From Carnobacterium gallinarum DSM 4847 (GTDB taxonomy: Bacteria > Bacillota > Bacilli > Lactobacillales > Carnobacteriaceae): DNA of 64,000 bases. A program made the position numbers and the translations under genes. Position 1 is the stretch's first letter, and each line of letters begins with the position of its first letter. The stretch spans positions 2,465,496 to 2,529,495 of the forward strand of contig NZ_JQLU01000005.1 of the NCBI RefSeq assembly GCF_000744375.1, written 5' to 3'. The notes under the pieces were generated by a model. The model worked only from the letters and a program-made list of their open reading frames with translations. It was not told the origin of the DNA and did not search any database. Below are positions 33,187 through 41,919 of the stretch, in pieces.

Positions 33187-35811
33187 ATGAAGAGAAAAGT
33201 TTTTGTCGTACCCCACAGTCATTGGGATCGTGAGTGGTATTTTTCAATAGAGGATTCAAATACATTATTAACAGAAAATATGTCTCAGTTAATTCATTAT
33301 TTAGAGGCTCATCCAGAATTTCCAACCTATACGTTTGACGGTCAATATTCAGTGGTTGCTGATTATTTAAAGCATTCACCAGAAAATCAAGCTAGAATTA
33401 AAAAACTAGTTCAAAATAATCGTCTGCATATTGGACCTTGGTATACACAAAATGACACGCTATTAGTTCAAACAGAGTCAATTATTCGGAATCTTTTAAT
33501 TGGGAAAAAAGGTGCAGAGACATTTGGTCATTCAATGGATATCGGCTATTTGCCAGATGTATTTGGTCAGCATGCGTATTTACCAAGTATTTTTAAACGT
33601 TTTGGGATCACTCACAGCGTCTTACAACGTGGTTTATATACGGAGCAAATCAAAGATAATCTGAATTTTATCTGGGAAGCACCTAATAAAGAATCGATTG
33701 CTGCTAATAATCTTTTTTTTGGATATGGACCAGGGAAATTTTTAGCGGATGATGATGAATATCTGACTAAAACATTGCTGCCTATTTTAGAATCGCTTGA
33801 GAAGATGAATCCAGAAGGCAGTCCCTTATTATTGCCGGCAGGTGGTGATCAAGTGTTTGTTAGAAAAAATTTTCCAAAAGTAATCGAGGCTTTAAATCAA
33901 AAAGACTTGAACTATGAGTTTATCTTATCGGATTATGAAAGCTTTATGGAGTCAGCTGGGGAAGATCAACAAAAATACAAAACAATCCGAGGCGAGTTGC
34001 TTGCAAGTCAAAAATCAAGAATACACAATACCATTCGTTCTCAACGCGTAGATATTAAATTAACAAATGCAAGAGTAGAAGAAAAAATCTATCAACAATT
34101 GGAACCTCTAGGTGTTCTAAGTCAACAGCTTGGTGGAAATTATCCGCAAACATGGATTCATACGTGTTTAACCTTATTATTTGATGTACACGCCCATGAC
34201 TCAATCGGTGGCTGTAATTCAGACGAAACGAATCAAGAGATTATGAACCGTCTGAATAAAGTGGAGCGAATCGTCGATGATTACCTTAATATTCTTAAAA
34301 AACAAATTAGTCGAGGTATCTTAGGAGAAGAGGGGACAGGAGTTGTTGCCTTTAATCTTTTGCCAAAAGCAACTTGTAAAAAATTAACTTTTACTTTATT
34401 TACGAAAGAACCAGATGTGTGCTTAGTGGGATGTGATGGTCAGTTATTGCCACAAAGTATTAATGTACAAACGTATATTTCTGGCGGAAAGCAAGTAAAA
34501 GTAACTGCGGATGGAGAAGTTGAAGTTGAATTGCCTGGTTATTATCGCAGTGAAGTGATTGCTGAAGTTAACTTTACTGGTTTTGGTTACAAGCAGTTAA
34601 CTATTAGCCAACAAGAAAATCAAATCAGTCAAGACAGACAGACAACGACTATCGCCAACTGTTATTATGAAATCTCAGTAATTGAAGGACAAATCTGCTT
34701 GACTAGGAAATCAGATGGTCAAAGAAAGATGGGGCTATTTGATTTTGAGAATACAACGGATGCTGGTGATTCTTATGACTATTCACCTGCAAATGATGCT
34801 AAACCAACATTTTCAACTGATTTTATCATAAAATCAGTTCATACTTCAGCTATGCAAAGCGAAATGATCTTAGAAACAACAATCAAAGTAGCCCATGATT
34901 TTCAAACAAGAAATGAACTGACAAAAGAACAAGTAATTGAAACTTCAATCAAATTAATTACTGGTTCAGAATTAATTCAAATTCAGCATACTATCAAAAA
35001 TGAAGTGAAAGATCACCGAATTAGAGTGCGCTTTTTAGGAGAAAATCTTACGGGTAAAAATTATGCTGAACAAGGCTATTCGATCTTAGAACGTGAAAAT
35101 CAAAACCCACATTTAAAAAACTGGCGAGAAACTGGTTTTGCAGAGGCTCCTCAAGCCATTTACCCGTTGGAGCGATTTGTTTCTGTTAATGAAATTGCTG
35201 GAAATGTGACGTTATTTACTAAAGGTCTTAAAGAATACGAAGCAACCCAAGACTGTTTAAGTTTAACCCTATTTAGAAGTGTTGGATTACTGGGTAAAGA
35301 TGATCTTGCATGGCGTCCAGGAAGGGCCTCTGGAATTAATAATAAAATCGTTTGGACACCAAACGCACAGATGCAAGGTGAGTTAACCTTTGCATATGGC
35401 TATAAATGGTCTCCAGAGATATTAGATATAGCAGCGACGTACCAAACAGCTGAAGAATTTACCAGTCATCAGTTAACCTATCATTTACAAGCGCTAAATG
35501 TTTTTGAGGAAAGATTGGATCGCTTTGAATTGCCACAACCAGAAGGATTAACTCATTTACCAGTTGAAAAAACACTGCTTACTATTCAAAAAAGTGTATT
35601 TATTAGTGCATTTAAGAAAGCAGAAGATAGTGAAGCAACAATCTTAAGAATCTTTAATCCACAACATGAAACAATCGGTTTAAACTATCCTTTAAAAGAT
35701 AGTGAATCGCTAAGTTTAGATGAACAGTTGTTGCATCAAACGACTCCAACTTTAAAAGCAAAAGATTATGCAACTTTAAAAATAGAGAAAGTAGGTGAAC
35801 TAGCTAAATGA
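33187..35811 (+). CDS. mngB: GH38 alpha-mannosidase (MngB-like)
   Basis: This 874-residue protein is close to E. coli MngB in length. The N-terminal HSHWDREWYFSIE supplies zinc ligands, and LPDVFGQHAYLPSI (~117-130) contains the nucleophile aspartate of GH38. DVHAHDSIGGCNSDE (~338) is another conserved zinc/active-site segment. There is no signal peptide, so it acts in the cytoplasm on the phosphorylated glycoside brought in by the PTS, releasing mannose-6-phosphate and glycerate. It overlaps the next gene by 4 nt. The gene symbol is tentative. Confidence 0.85.
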   Translation: MKRKVFVVPHSHWDREWYFSIEDSNTLLTENMSQLIHYLEAHPEFPTYTFDGQYSVVADYLKHSPENQARIKKLVQNNRLHIGPWYTQNDTLLVQTESIIRNLLIGKKGAETFGHSMDIGYLPDVFGQHAYLPSIFKRFGITHSVLQRGLYTEQIKDNLNFIWEAPNKESIAANNLFFGYGPGKFLADDDEYLTKTLLPILESLEKMNPEGSPLLLPAGGDQVFVRKNFPKVIEALNQKDLNYEFILSDYESFMESAGEDQQKYKTIRGELLASQKSRIHNTIRSQRVDIKLTNARVEEKIYQQLEPLGVLSQQLGGNYPQTWIHTCLTLLFDVHAHDSIGGCNSDETNQEIMNRLNKVERIVDDYLNILKKQISRGILGEEGTGVVAFNLLPKATCKKLTFTLFTKEPDVCLVGCDGQLLPQSINVQTYISGGKQVKVTADGEVEVELPGYYRSEVIAEVNFTGFGYKQLTISQQENQISQDRQTTTIANCYYEISVIEGQICLTRKSDGQRKMGLFDFENTTDAGDSYDYSPANDAKPTFSTDFIIKSVHTSAMQSEMILETTIKVAHDFQTRNELTKEQVIETSIKLITGSELIQIQHTIKNEVKDHRIRVRFLGENLTGKNYAEQGYSILERENQNPHLKNWRETGFAEAPQAIYPLERFVSVNEIAGNVTLFTKGLKEYEATQDCLSLTLFRSVGLLGKDDLAWRPGRASGINNKIVWTPNAQMQGELTFAYGYKWSPEILDIAATYQTAEEFTSHQLTYHLQALNVFEERLDRFELPQPEGLTHLPVEKTLLTIQKSVFISAFKKAEDSEATILRIFNPQHETIGLNYPLKDSESLSLDEQLLHQTTPTLKAKDYATLKIEKVGELAK

Positions 35812-37496
35812 GTCCAATTGAAAAGGCTATAAAACCTAAATTAATCGCGGTTTATGGAGAGTTAAATGGAGAAAAAGCACTGACAGCCTTAGCACAAGTC
35901 ATTGCCAAATTTGAAAAGGTAACTTTCCCAAAACAAACAAACATTAGTCAAAAAAATGTTTATTTGATTACCTACGGAGATAGCATTCAACGAACTGGCG
36001 AAGCTCCGTTAGTAACGTTAGACGACACGTTAAATCAAGTAGCAAAAAACTTAATTACAGATGTACATCTTTTGCCAATGTTTCCATATACCTCAGATGA
36101 TGGCTTCTCAGTAGTAGATTATTATCAGATTGACCCAGATTTAGGGGATTGGACAATGATTGAACAATTGGGAAAAGACTATCGTTTAATGTTTGATTTT
36201 GTGGCGAATCATATGTCTAAATCAAGTGAATGGTTTCAAAAGTTTTTAGAGCAGGATACTGAATTTGAAACAGCTTTTATCAAAAAAAGTTCTGATTTTG
36301 ATGCTGAGAATGTAGTGCGCCCGAGAACGAGCCCGTTATTTCACGAGTATCAAAATTCTAAAGGGGAGTTACTGTCTGCATGGACGACTTTTAGCGAAGA
36401 TCAAGTGGATGTGAATATTCGCGACGTAGCGATGTTAGCACGATTGACTGATGTTATTTTGACTTACGCGCTTCAAGGAGCTTCTTCGATTCGGTTGGAT
36501 GCGATTGGTTTTCTTTGGAAAGAGTCAGGCACGTCTTCGATGCATTTGACGCAAACCCATGAACTAATTAAAATATGGCGCTTGCTCCTAGATTATTTTG
36601 CTCCTCATACTCAGATTATTACAGAAACGAATGTGCCTCATGAAGAAAATATTAGCTATTTTGGAGTTGGGGAGGATGAAGCCAATATGGTGTATCAATT
36701 CCCTTTGCCACCTTTAGTGCTTCATACGTTTACTCAAAACAGTAGTTTGGCTCTATCGAAATGGGCTAAAGGAATTCACCGTGTTTCCAAATCAGGAACT
36801 TACTTTAATTTTTTAGCCTCTCATGATGGAATTGGAATGCGTCCAGTTGAAGGTCTTTTAACAGATGAAGAACGACAAGTATTGGTTGAAAAAGTTCAAG
36901 AAAATGGTGGGGAAATTTCCTATAAATCTAATCCTGATGGATCAGAGACAGTTTATGAATTAAATATTAATTATTCAGAAGCGCTACGTAACAATGGAGA
37001 AGAGGAACAAATAGCCGTTCAAAAAATGATTGCGGCTCATCATATCTTACTTTCAATGGTAGGTGTTCCAGCAATTTATTATCATTCTTTATTTGGTTCT
37101 AAAAATGACTTAGATGCTGTTAATAAATCAGGGATTAATCGACGAATTAACCGTGAAAAATTAGATGCAGATCAGTTAATCGCGGAACTTCAAACAAATG
37201 CTTATCGAAATCAGATTTTTACTGGGATTTCAGAATTAATTCAGTTGAGAAAAGAACACGCAAGTTTTAGTCCATATGCAGAGCAAGAAGTTCTTGATTT
37301 TGGTGAACACGTTTTTGTTTTAAAAAGAACAGCTGAAGAAACTGGACAAGTAGTGCTTTCCTTTACAAATGTTACCAATGAAACCATAGAATTAACTGAG
37401 TTGACTGGTTTAGAGCTTATTTCAAATCAAACGATTCAAGACAAATTAACACTTGCACCATATGGCGTTGCTTGGCTTGAGGTGACTGAGGTATGA
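35808..37496 (+). CDS. GH13_18 sucrose-phosphorylase-family enzyme, probably glucosylglycerate phosphorylase
   Basis: This is a 562-residue GH13 protein. VHLLPMFPYTSDDGFSVVDY, DFVANHMS, SIRLDAIGFLWKE (nucleophile Asp), ITETNVPHEENISYFG (acid/base Glu) and ASHDGIGMRPVEGLL are the GH13_18 motifs. The length is near E. coli YcjM, a glucosylglycerate phosphorylase. Sucrose phosphorylase is the alternative, but the neighbouring glycerate kinase favours a product of glycerate plus glucose-1-phosphate. It is coupled by ATGA overlaps on both sides. Confidence 0.8.
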   Translation: MSPIEKAIKPKLIAVYGELNGEKALTALAQVIAKFEKVTFPKQTNISQKNVYLITYGDSIQRTGEAPLVTLDDTLNQVAKNLITDVHLLPMFPYTSDDGFSVVDYYQIDPDLGDWTMIEQLGKDYRLMFDFVANHMSKSSEWFQKFLEQDTEFETAFIKKSSDFDAENVVRPRTSPLFHEYQNSKGELLSAWTTFSEDQVDVNIRDVAMLARLTDVILTYALQGASSIRLDAIGFLWKESGTSSMHLTQTHELIKIWRLLLDYFAPHTQIITETNVPHEENISYFGVGEDEANMVYQFPLPPLVLHTFTQNSSLALSKWAKGIHRVSKSGTYFNFLASHDGIGMRPVEGLLTDEERQVLVEKVQENGGEISYKSNPDGSETVYELNINYSEALRNNGEEEQIAVQKMIAAHHILLSMVGVPAIYYHSLFGSKNDLDAVNKSGINRRINREKLDADQLIAELQTNAYRNQIFTGISELIQLRKEHASFSPYAEQEVLDFGEHVFVLKRTAEETGQVVLSFTNVTNETIELTELTGLELISNQTIQDKLTLAPYGVAWLEVTEV

Positions 37497-38611
37497 GAGT
37501 AGCAGTTGCGATGGATTCTTTTAAAGGCAGTCTGACAAGCTTAGAGGCCGGACAGCAAATTGCTAAAGGGATTACTACAGTGGATTCGACAAGTATTGTA
37601 GATGTTTTTGAAGTTTCAGATGGTGGCGAAGGCAGTTTAAATGCTCTAAAAAATGGTCTGGTAGCATTTGAAGAAGTGAGCATAGAAGTTCCAGATACGC
37701 TGGGTCGTATCAGAAAAGTTAGCTATTTAATTACAGACTGGCATGGAAAACGTACGGCACTGATTGAGAGTGCTCTTGTGATTGGTCTTGAAAGTATTAC
37801 TCCAAGTCCAGAAACGATTCAAAAAGGAACAAGTTTTGGTTTAGGTCAATTAATGAAGGATGCACTTGTGAAAAGATGTGAATGTATCATCATTTTTCTT
37901 GGTGGTACGGCAACTTCTGACGGTGGTTTAGGTCTGTTGTCAGGATTAGGCGAAGGCGATGTAACGATAAATCAAAATTTATTGTTTACCAAAGACTTGG
38001 AAGTTGAGATTGAACCACTAAAAGAAGAGTTAAAAGAAATCGACATTCTGATTGGCAGTGATGTTACCAATCCTTTTTATGGAGAATCTGGATTCGCCAA
38101 CGTTTTTGCCAAACAAAAAGGCGCAACAGTTGAACAAATTGTATTACTAGACCAACAAGCGAAAAAATTTGCTGATAACATGCAAAAGACTTCAGGCATA
38201 GATTTAAATCAGATTGCTGGAACCGGCGCAGCGGGTGGAATCGCTGGAAGTTTAGTTTTACTGGGCGGTACAATTCATTCGGGCTTTGATCTAATTTCAG
38301 AACTAACGTATTTGGACGAAAAATTACAGCTGGCGGATGTTATCTATACTGGTGAAGGGAGTCTTGATTCTCAGTCAGCACAAGGAAAACTACCGATGAA
38401 AATTTGTGAGCTTGCTCAAAAAGCCAATATACCAGTAATCGCTTTAGTTGGCAGACGTAGCGAAGATATCGGTGAGTTAAGTCAAACTTTGCTTGCAACA
38501 TTTTCAATTCAATTGGGTCCTATTTCTTTAGAAGATGCATTGAAGAAAGAAACTGCAAAGAACCAACTAATGTGTGTAGCGATAGAATCTTATCGGTTAT
38601 TTCAATATTAA
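37493..38611 (+). CDS. Glycerate kinase (GarK/GlxK family)
   Basis: This is a 372-residue protein. The N-terminal VAVAMDSFKGSLTSLEAGQQIAKG and the later IIFLGGTATSDGGLGLLSGLG and IYTGEGSLDSQSAQGK are diagnostic for the glycerate kinase type 1 fold. It phosphorylates D-glycerate, most members to 2-phosphoglycerate, thus carrying the glycerate half of the glycosides into glycolysis. It overlaps the GH13 gene by 4 nt and is last in the operon, before a strong terminator. Confidence 0.9.
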   Translation: MRVAVAMDSFKGSLTSLEAGQQIAKGITTVDSTSIVDVFEVSDGGEGSLNALKNGLVAFEEVSIEVPDTLGRIRKVSYLITDWHGKRTALIESALVIGLESITPSPETIQKGTSFGLGQLMKDALVKRCECIIIFLGGTATSDGGLGLLSGLGEGDVTINQNLLFTKDLEVEIEPLKEELKEIDILIGSDVTNPFYGESGFANVFAKQKGATVEQIVLLDQQAKKFADNMQKTSGIDLNQIAGTGAAGGIAGSLVLLGGTIHSGFDLISELTYLDEKLQLADVIYTGEGSLDSQSAQGKLPMKICELAQKANIPVIALVGRRSEDIGELSQTLLATFSIQLGPISLEDALKKETAKNQLMCVAIESYRLFQY

Positions 38612-38625
38612 GTCTTGATGTAAGA

Positions 38626-38661
38626 GATTGTTAGGATCAAAAATCCTACAATCTTTTTTTT
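38626..38661 (+). terminator. Terminator of the glycoside operon
   Basis: GATTGTTAGGAT pairs with ATCCTACAATC and is followed by T8. Confidence 0.85.
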
Positions 38662-38809
38662 GTAAGAAAATGACAAGGATAATCATTCTGGCAAGGTTAC
38701 TTGTATGCTATACTATTATTGAATGTGAAGTAATAGATAAATAGAAGTAGATATGAGAAAAATAAAGGATGGTCCCGTTATTCGTGGGGAAATGAAATGA
38801 ATCAACTGT

Positions 38810-39079
38810 ATGATTGCACTCTATTATCAAAATCAGTTGACTGAACAATCAATCCCTGAAAAAAGAATGCAAGATTACGTTTATAGCCGTTTAGTGAGCT
38901 GCCGTTTTGGCGAAGAAAAAACGACTTGTAAAAAATGTCTAGTTCATTGTTATCAAGAAAAATATCAAAGACAAATGAAGCGAATTATGCGTTATTCTGG
39001 ACCGAAAAGGATAGTGAAGCATCCACTATTGTGTATACAACACAGATTTAGAGGACTGATAAGGAGAGTAGAAGCGTGA
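38810..39079 (+). CDS. YgbA-type 'nitrous oxide-stimulated promoter' family protein
   Basis: This small 89-residue protein is rich in Cys and basic residues. MIALYYQNQ, CRFGEEKTTCKKCLVHCYQ and MRYSGPKRIVKHPLLCIQH match PF11756 (E. coli YgbA), including the CxxC...HCY metal-site-like cysteines. The family is linked to nitric-oxide responses in other bacteria, and its biochemical role is unknown. An in-frame stop lies four codons before the ATG, so this start stands although the GGGGA site is far. It overlaps the next gene by 4 nt. Confidence 0.75.
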   Translation: MIALYYQNQLTEQSIPEKRMQDYVYSRLVSCRFGEEKTTCKKCLVHCYQEKYQRQMKRIMRYSGPKRIVKHPLLCIQHRFRGLIRRVEA

Positions 39080-39468
39080 AGAAATGGTTATATATTGGGT
39101 TAGGTGGAGTTAGTTTTGGATTAGGAACAGTTGGAATTTTCTTGCCTTTTTTACCAACAACCGTGTTTTATTTATTAACAGGATTTTTTTGGATTCGTAG
39201 TTCAGAAAAGTCACATACGACATTCATTCAGTCGCCAAGTTATCAGAAATATGTGGAGAACCAGCTGATTCAAAAGAATATCTCAACGATCAATCTGTTA
39301 AAAATGTTTGTGGTGATGTTTATAGTTTTTCTAATCCCATGTATTTTTGTTGATAACTTAATGATGCGAGTAACATTGGCGATTATTTATATGGTCCATG
39401 TAGGTAGTTTGACCTGGTATTTAAAAAGGAAAAAGAAGACAGTTCAAATAGGGGAATTAAATGATTGA
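39076..39468 (+). CDS. DUF454 (YbaN-like) small membrane protein
   Basis: This is a 130-residue protein with an N-terminal GLGGVSFGLGTVGIFLPFLPTTVFYLLTGFFWIRSSEK, which is the DUF454 signature, and two more hydrophobic segments near the C-terminus. It is an inner-membrane protein of unknown function. It is translationally coupled to the YgbA-like gene, a pairing that suggests a shared role. Confidence 0.85.
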   Translation: MKKWLYIGLGGVSFGLGTVGIFLPFLPTTVFYLLTGFFWIRSSEKSHTTFIQSPSYQKYVENQLIQKNISTINLLKMFVVMFIVFLIPCIFVDNLMMRVTLAIIYMVHVGSLTWYLKRKKKTVQIGELND

Positions 39469-39528
39469 CAAAAGCTTGCTTCGTTTGGTGAAAAAGTTTA
39501 ATTAAGTATTTATTCAAAAAAAATAAAG

Positions 39529-39567
39529 GAAAGCCCGCTAGCTTAAAAAAGTTAGTGGGCTTTTTTG
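39529..39567. terminator. Bidirectional terminator
   Basis: AAAGCCCGCTAGCT...AGTTAGTGGGCTTTTTT, between the converging DUF454 and VOC genes. Confidence 0.85.
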
Positions 39568-39569
39568 CT

Positions 39570-39968
39570 TTAGTCTAACATCCAGATAGGTTCAAGTATA
39601 TTTCCATCTAGATCAAGAACTTCTAGGCTATACATTTGATCTTCATGAATTCCCATAGGAACACTATAAAAATCACCGCCATTTTCCTTAGCCATTTCAG
39701 CAAATTTTTGAACAGCAGTGGGACTATCTAACTGAATCGAAACGATTACACCAGTAGAATTTTTAGCATCGATAATTTGTTTATTAGGAGCAAATTGTTG
39801 ATAAAAATCATGACTTAATAACATAATCCAAAAATGCTGATCCCAAATTAAAGCAGTGGCACCTTCGGTAGAAAAGGCTTGATTTTCAGTGAAACCTAAC
39901 TTTTGATAAAAAGCTGTTGATTTTTCAACATCTGCCACAGGAAAATTAACAAAAATCATTGCTGACAT
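39570..39968 (-). CDS. VOC-family (glyoxalase/bleomycin-resistance-like) protein
   Basis: This is a 132-residue protein with a single VOC domain made of two beta-alpha-beta-beta-beta units: MIFVNFPVADVEKSTAFYQKLGFTEN at the start and GIHEDQMYSLEVLDLDGNILEPIWM at the end. The last segment supplies a metal-ligand glutamate in many members. It resembles the lactoylglutathione-lyase-like group common in Firmicutes. The substrate is unknown. Confidence 0.8.
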   Translation of the reverse strand: MSAMIFVNFPVADVEKSTAFYQKLGFTENQAFSTEGATALIWDQHFWIMLLSHDFYQQFAPNKQIIDAKNSTGVIVSIQLDSPTAVQKFAEMAKENGGDFYSVPMGIHEDQMYSLEVLDLDGNILEPIWMLD

Positions 39969-40082
39969 AAAAATTCCTCCATTCTAGCGATTTTGACCGC
40001 GTTATATCTTGTTGTTAGTATGAAAGAAAACGCTTTATTTGTCAAAGATAAGTCATTATGGCAACTAAATACCTAAAATCAG

Positions 40083-40158
40083 AAGGTACCGAATTAATTT
40101 TAGTAAGGTACTTGACTTATTTGGAAATAGAGTGTAATATTCTCAAATGTAAGGTACC
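40083..40158 (+). promoter_or_regulatory. ABC exporter promoter with three AAGGTAC motifs
   Basis: TTGACT (40112-40117) and TAATAT (40135-40140) are 17 bp apart. The motif AAGGTAC(C) occurs at 40083, 40105 and 40151, before the -35, against it and just after the -10. It is a candidate operator for the downstream MarR protein. Confidence 0.55.
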
Positions 40159-40196
40159 TGTTAAAAAGGTGCTATTCAGAATACGGAGGAACAGTT

Positions 40197-41918
40197 ATGA
40201 ATAAAATGCTTAAAAAATTAGCTTTAACGCCAGCAATCGTGGCAATTCTATTTTTACTGGTTCAAGCTGCGTGTGATTTATATATTCCTACACTAACAGC
40301 GAACATGATTAATCAAGGGATTGTTAATAATAACATGCAAGACATTTTAAAAATTGGCGGTATTATGTTAGGTTTTTCATTAGTCAGCTTTGCTGCAGCA
40401 CTAGTGAATACCTATATTTCAGCAAAAATTTCTTATCGTTTAGGAAATAAAATCAGAGAGGAGGTTTATCAAAAAATTCTAGCTTTTTCTAATGTTGAAT
40501 TTGATCGCTTCGGTGCTTCGTCATTGATTACTCGAAATACCAATGATGTCACTCAGATTCAATCTTTAGTTGAAATGGGGTTGAAATTTTTAATCTTAGC
40601 TCCGATTTATCTAGTTGGAGGTGTTTACTTATCCTATCGCTTGAGTCCAGCACTGACGGTTCCTTATTTACTATCGGTTCCGTTGTTATTGTTGATTTCT
40701 ATTATTGTCTTTAAAATCTCTAATCCGCTATTTGAAAAAATGCAAAAAAGCATTGATAAATTAAATCTTATCTTCAAAGAAGGGTTAACTGGAATGAAAG
40801 TTATTCATGCCTTTAACCGTGAAAATGAAGAGTATAGTCGTTATGAGAAAGAAAACCAAACTTATACAGGAATCTCAATAAAATCCAATACATTGTTGAA
40901 TTTTATTATGCCGTTTATGTATTTAGTAATGAGTATCGTGATGATTGTTGTTACTTGGCTGGGAGCGGGTTTTATTGATTCAGGTTCAATGGAAATTGGG
41001 ACATTAATTGGAGTAACAGCCTATAGCACACAAATTTTAATGGGGGTAGGCTTAATTACCAATGTTGTTTCTTCTATTCCTAGAGGTCAGGTTTCGGCTA
41101 AACGGGTTCATGCTATTTTAGATCATCCGCTAGCGATTACAAACGGGGAAATCACACATCATCAAGAGCATTCAACAGCTGCTACTATTGCTATGGACCA
41201 TGTGAGTTTTACTTATCAAGGAGCGGAAAAAGCAGTTTTTCAAGATATTAACTTTTCAGTAAATCAAGGAGAATCTATTGCGATTATTGGCAGCACAGGT
41301 TCTGGAAAAACAACCTTAATTAATTTGATAAATCGCTTTTATGATGTCAGCCAAGGCTCAATTAAGCTATTCGGTGAAGATATTCGTCATTGGAAGGAAT
41401 CAGCGTTACATGATGAGATTAGTTTAGTACCACAACAAAATAGTTTGTTTTTTGGAACAGTTAGAGAAAATCTACAAAAAGCGAAACCAGATGCAGGCGA
41501 TGAACTGATTTGGTGGGCATTAGAACAAGCTGAAGCGGCTGAGTTTTTACGCGATGAGAATGGATTAGACACAGCTGTTGAGAAGAATGGCGGGAATTTT
41601 TCTGGTGGACAACGTCAACGTTTATGTTTAGCAAGAGCCTTTATTAAAAAAGCGGCTATCTATGTATTTGATGATTCTTTTTCAGCCCTAGATTTTAAAA
41701 CAGATGCTTTGATTCAACAGCATTTACAAACAGAGTTTAAAGAAGCAGCCAAAATTATTGTGGCGCAACGAATTACGACAGTCAAAAATGCAACGCGAAT
41801 TTTAGTTTTAGATAAAGGGCAAGTTGCTGGCTATGGAACACATGAATCATTAGCGGCGGAAAATAGCGTGTATCAAGAAATTATTAACTCTCAAACCGAA
41901 GAAAAGGAGCGTGTATAA
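40197..41918 (+). CDS. Heterodimeric multidrug-type ABC exporter, first half-transporter
   Basis: This 573-residue half-transporter has an N-terminal six-helix membrane domain and a C-terminal ATPase. Walker A is GSTGSGKTT (~363), the signature FSGGQRQR and Walker B YVFDDSFSALD. The residue after the Walker B aspartate is Asp, not the catalytic Glu, which marks it as the subunit with the degenerate ATP site (as in BmrC or TM287). It likely exports drugs, lipids or peptides with the following gene. GGAGG precedes the ATG. Confidence 0.88.
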   Translation: MNKMLKKLALTPAIVAILFLLVQAACDLYIPTLTANMINQGIVNNNMQDILKIGGIMLGFSLVSFAAALVNTYISAKISYRLGNKIREEVYQKILAFSNVEFDRFGASSLITRNTNDVTQIQSLVEMGLKFLILAPIYLVGGVYLSYRLSPALTVPYLLSVPLLLLISIIVFKISNPLFEKMQKSIDKLNLIFKEGLTGMKVIHAFNRENEEYSRYEKENQTYTGISIKSNTLLNFIMPFMYLVMSIVMIVVTWLGAGFIDSGSMEIGTLIGVTAYSTQILMGVGLITNVVSSIPRGQVSAKRVHAILDHPLAITNGEITHHQEHSTAATIAMDHVSFTYQGAEKAVFQDINFSVNQGESIAIIGSTGSGKTTLINLINRFYDVSQGSIKLFGEDIRHWKESALHDEISLVPQQNSLFFGTVRENLQKAKPDAGDELIWWALEQAEAAEFLRDENGLDTAVEKNGGNFSGGQRQRLCLARAFIKKAAIYVFDDSFSALDFKTDALIQQHLQTEFKEAAKIIVAQRITTVKNATRILVLDKGQVAGYGTHESLAAENSVYQEIINSQTEEKERV

Positions 41919-41919
41919 A

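Noticed and set aside
38680-38700. Fur box (GATAATCATT) before the YgbA-like gene
   Set aside because: Only one half-site matches and there is no dyad, so iron control is not supported.
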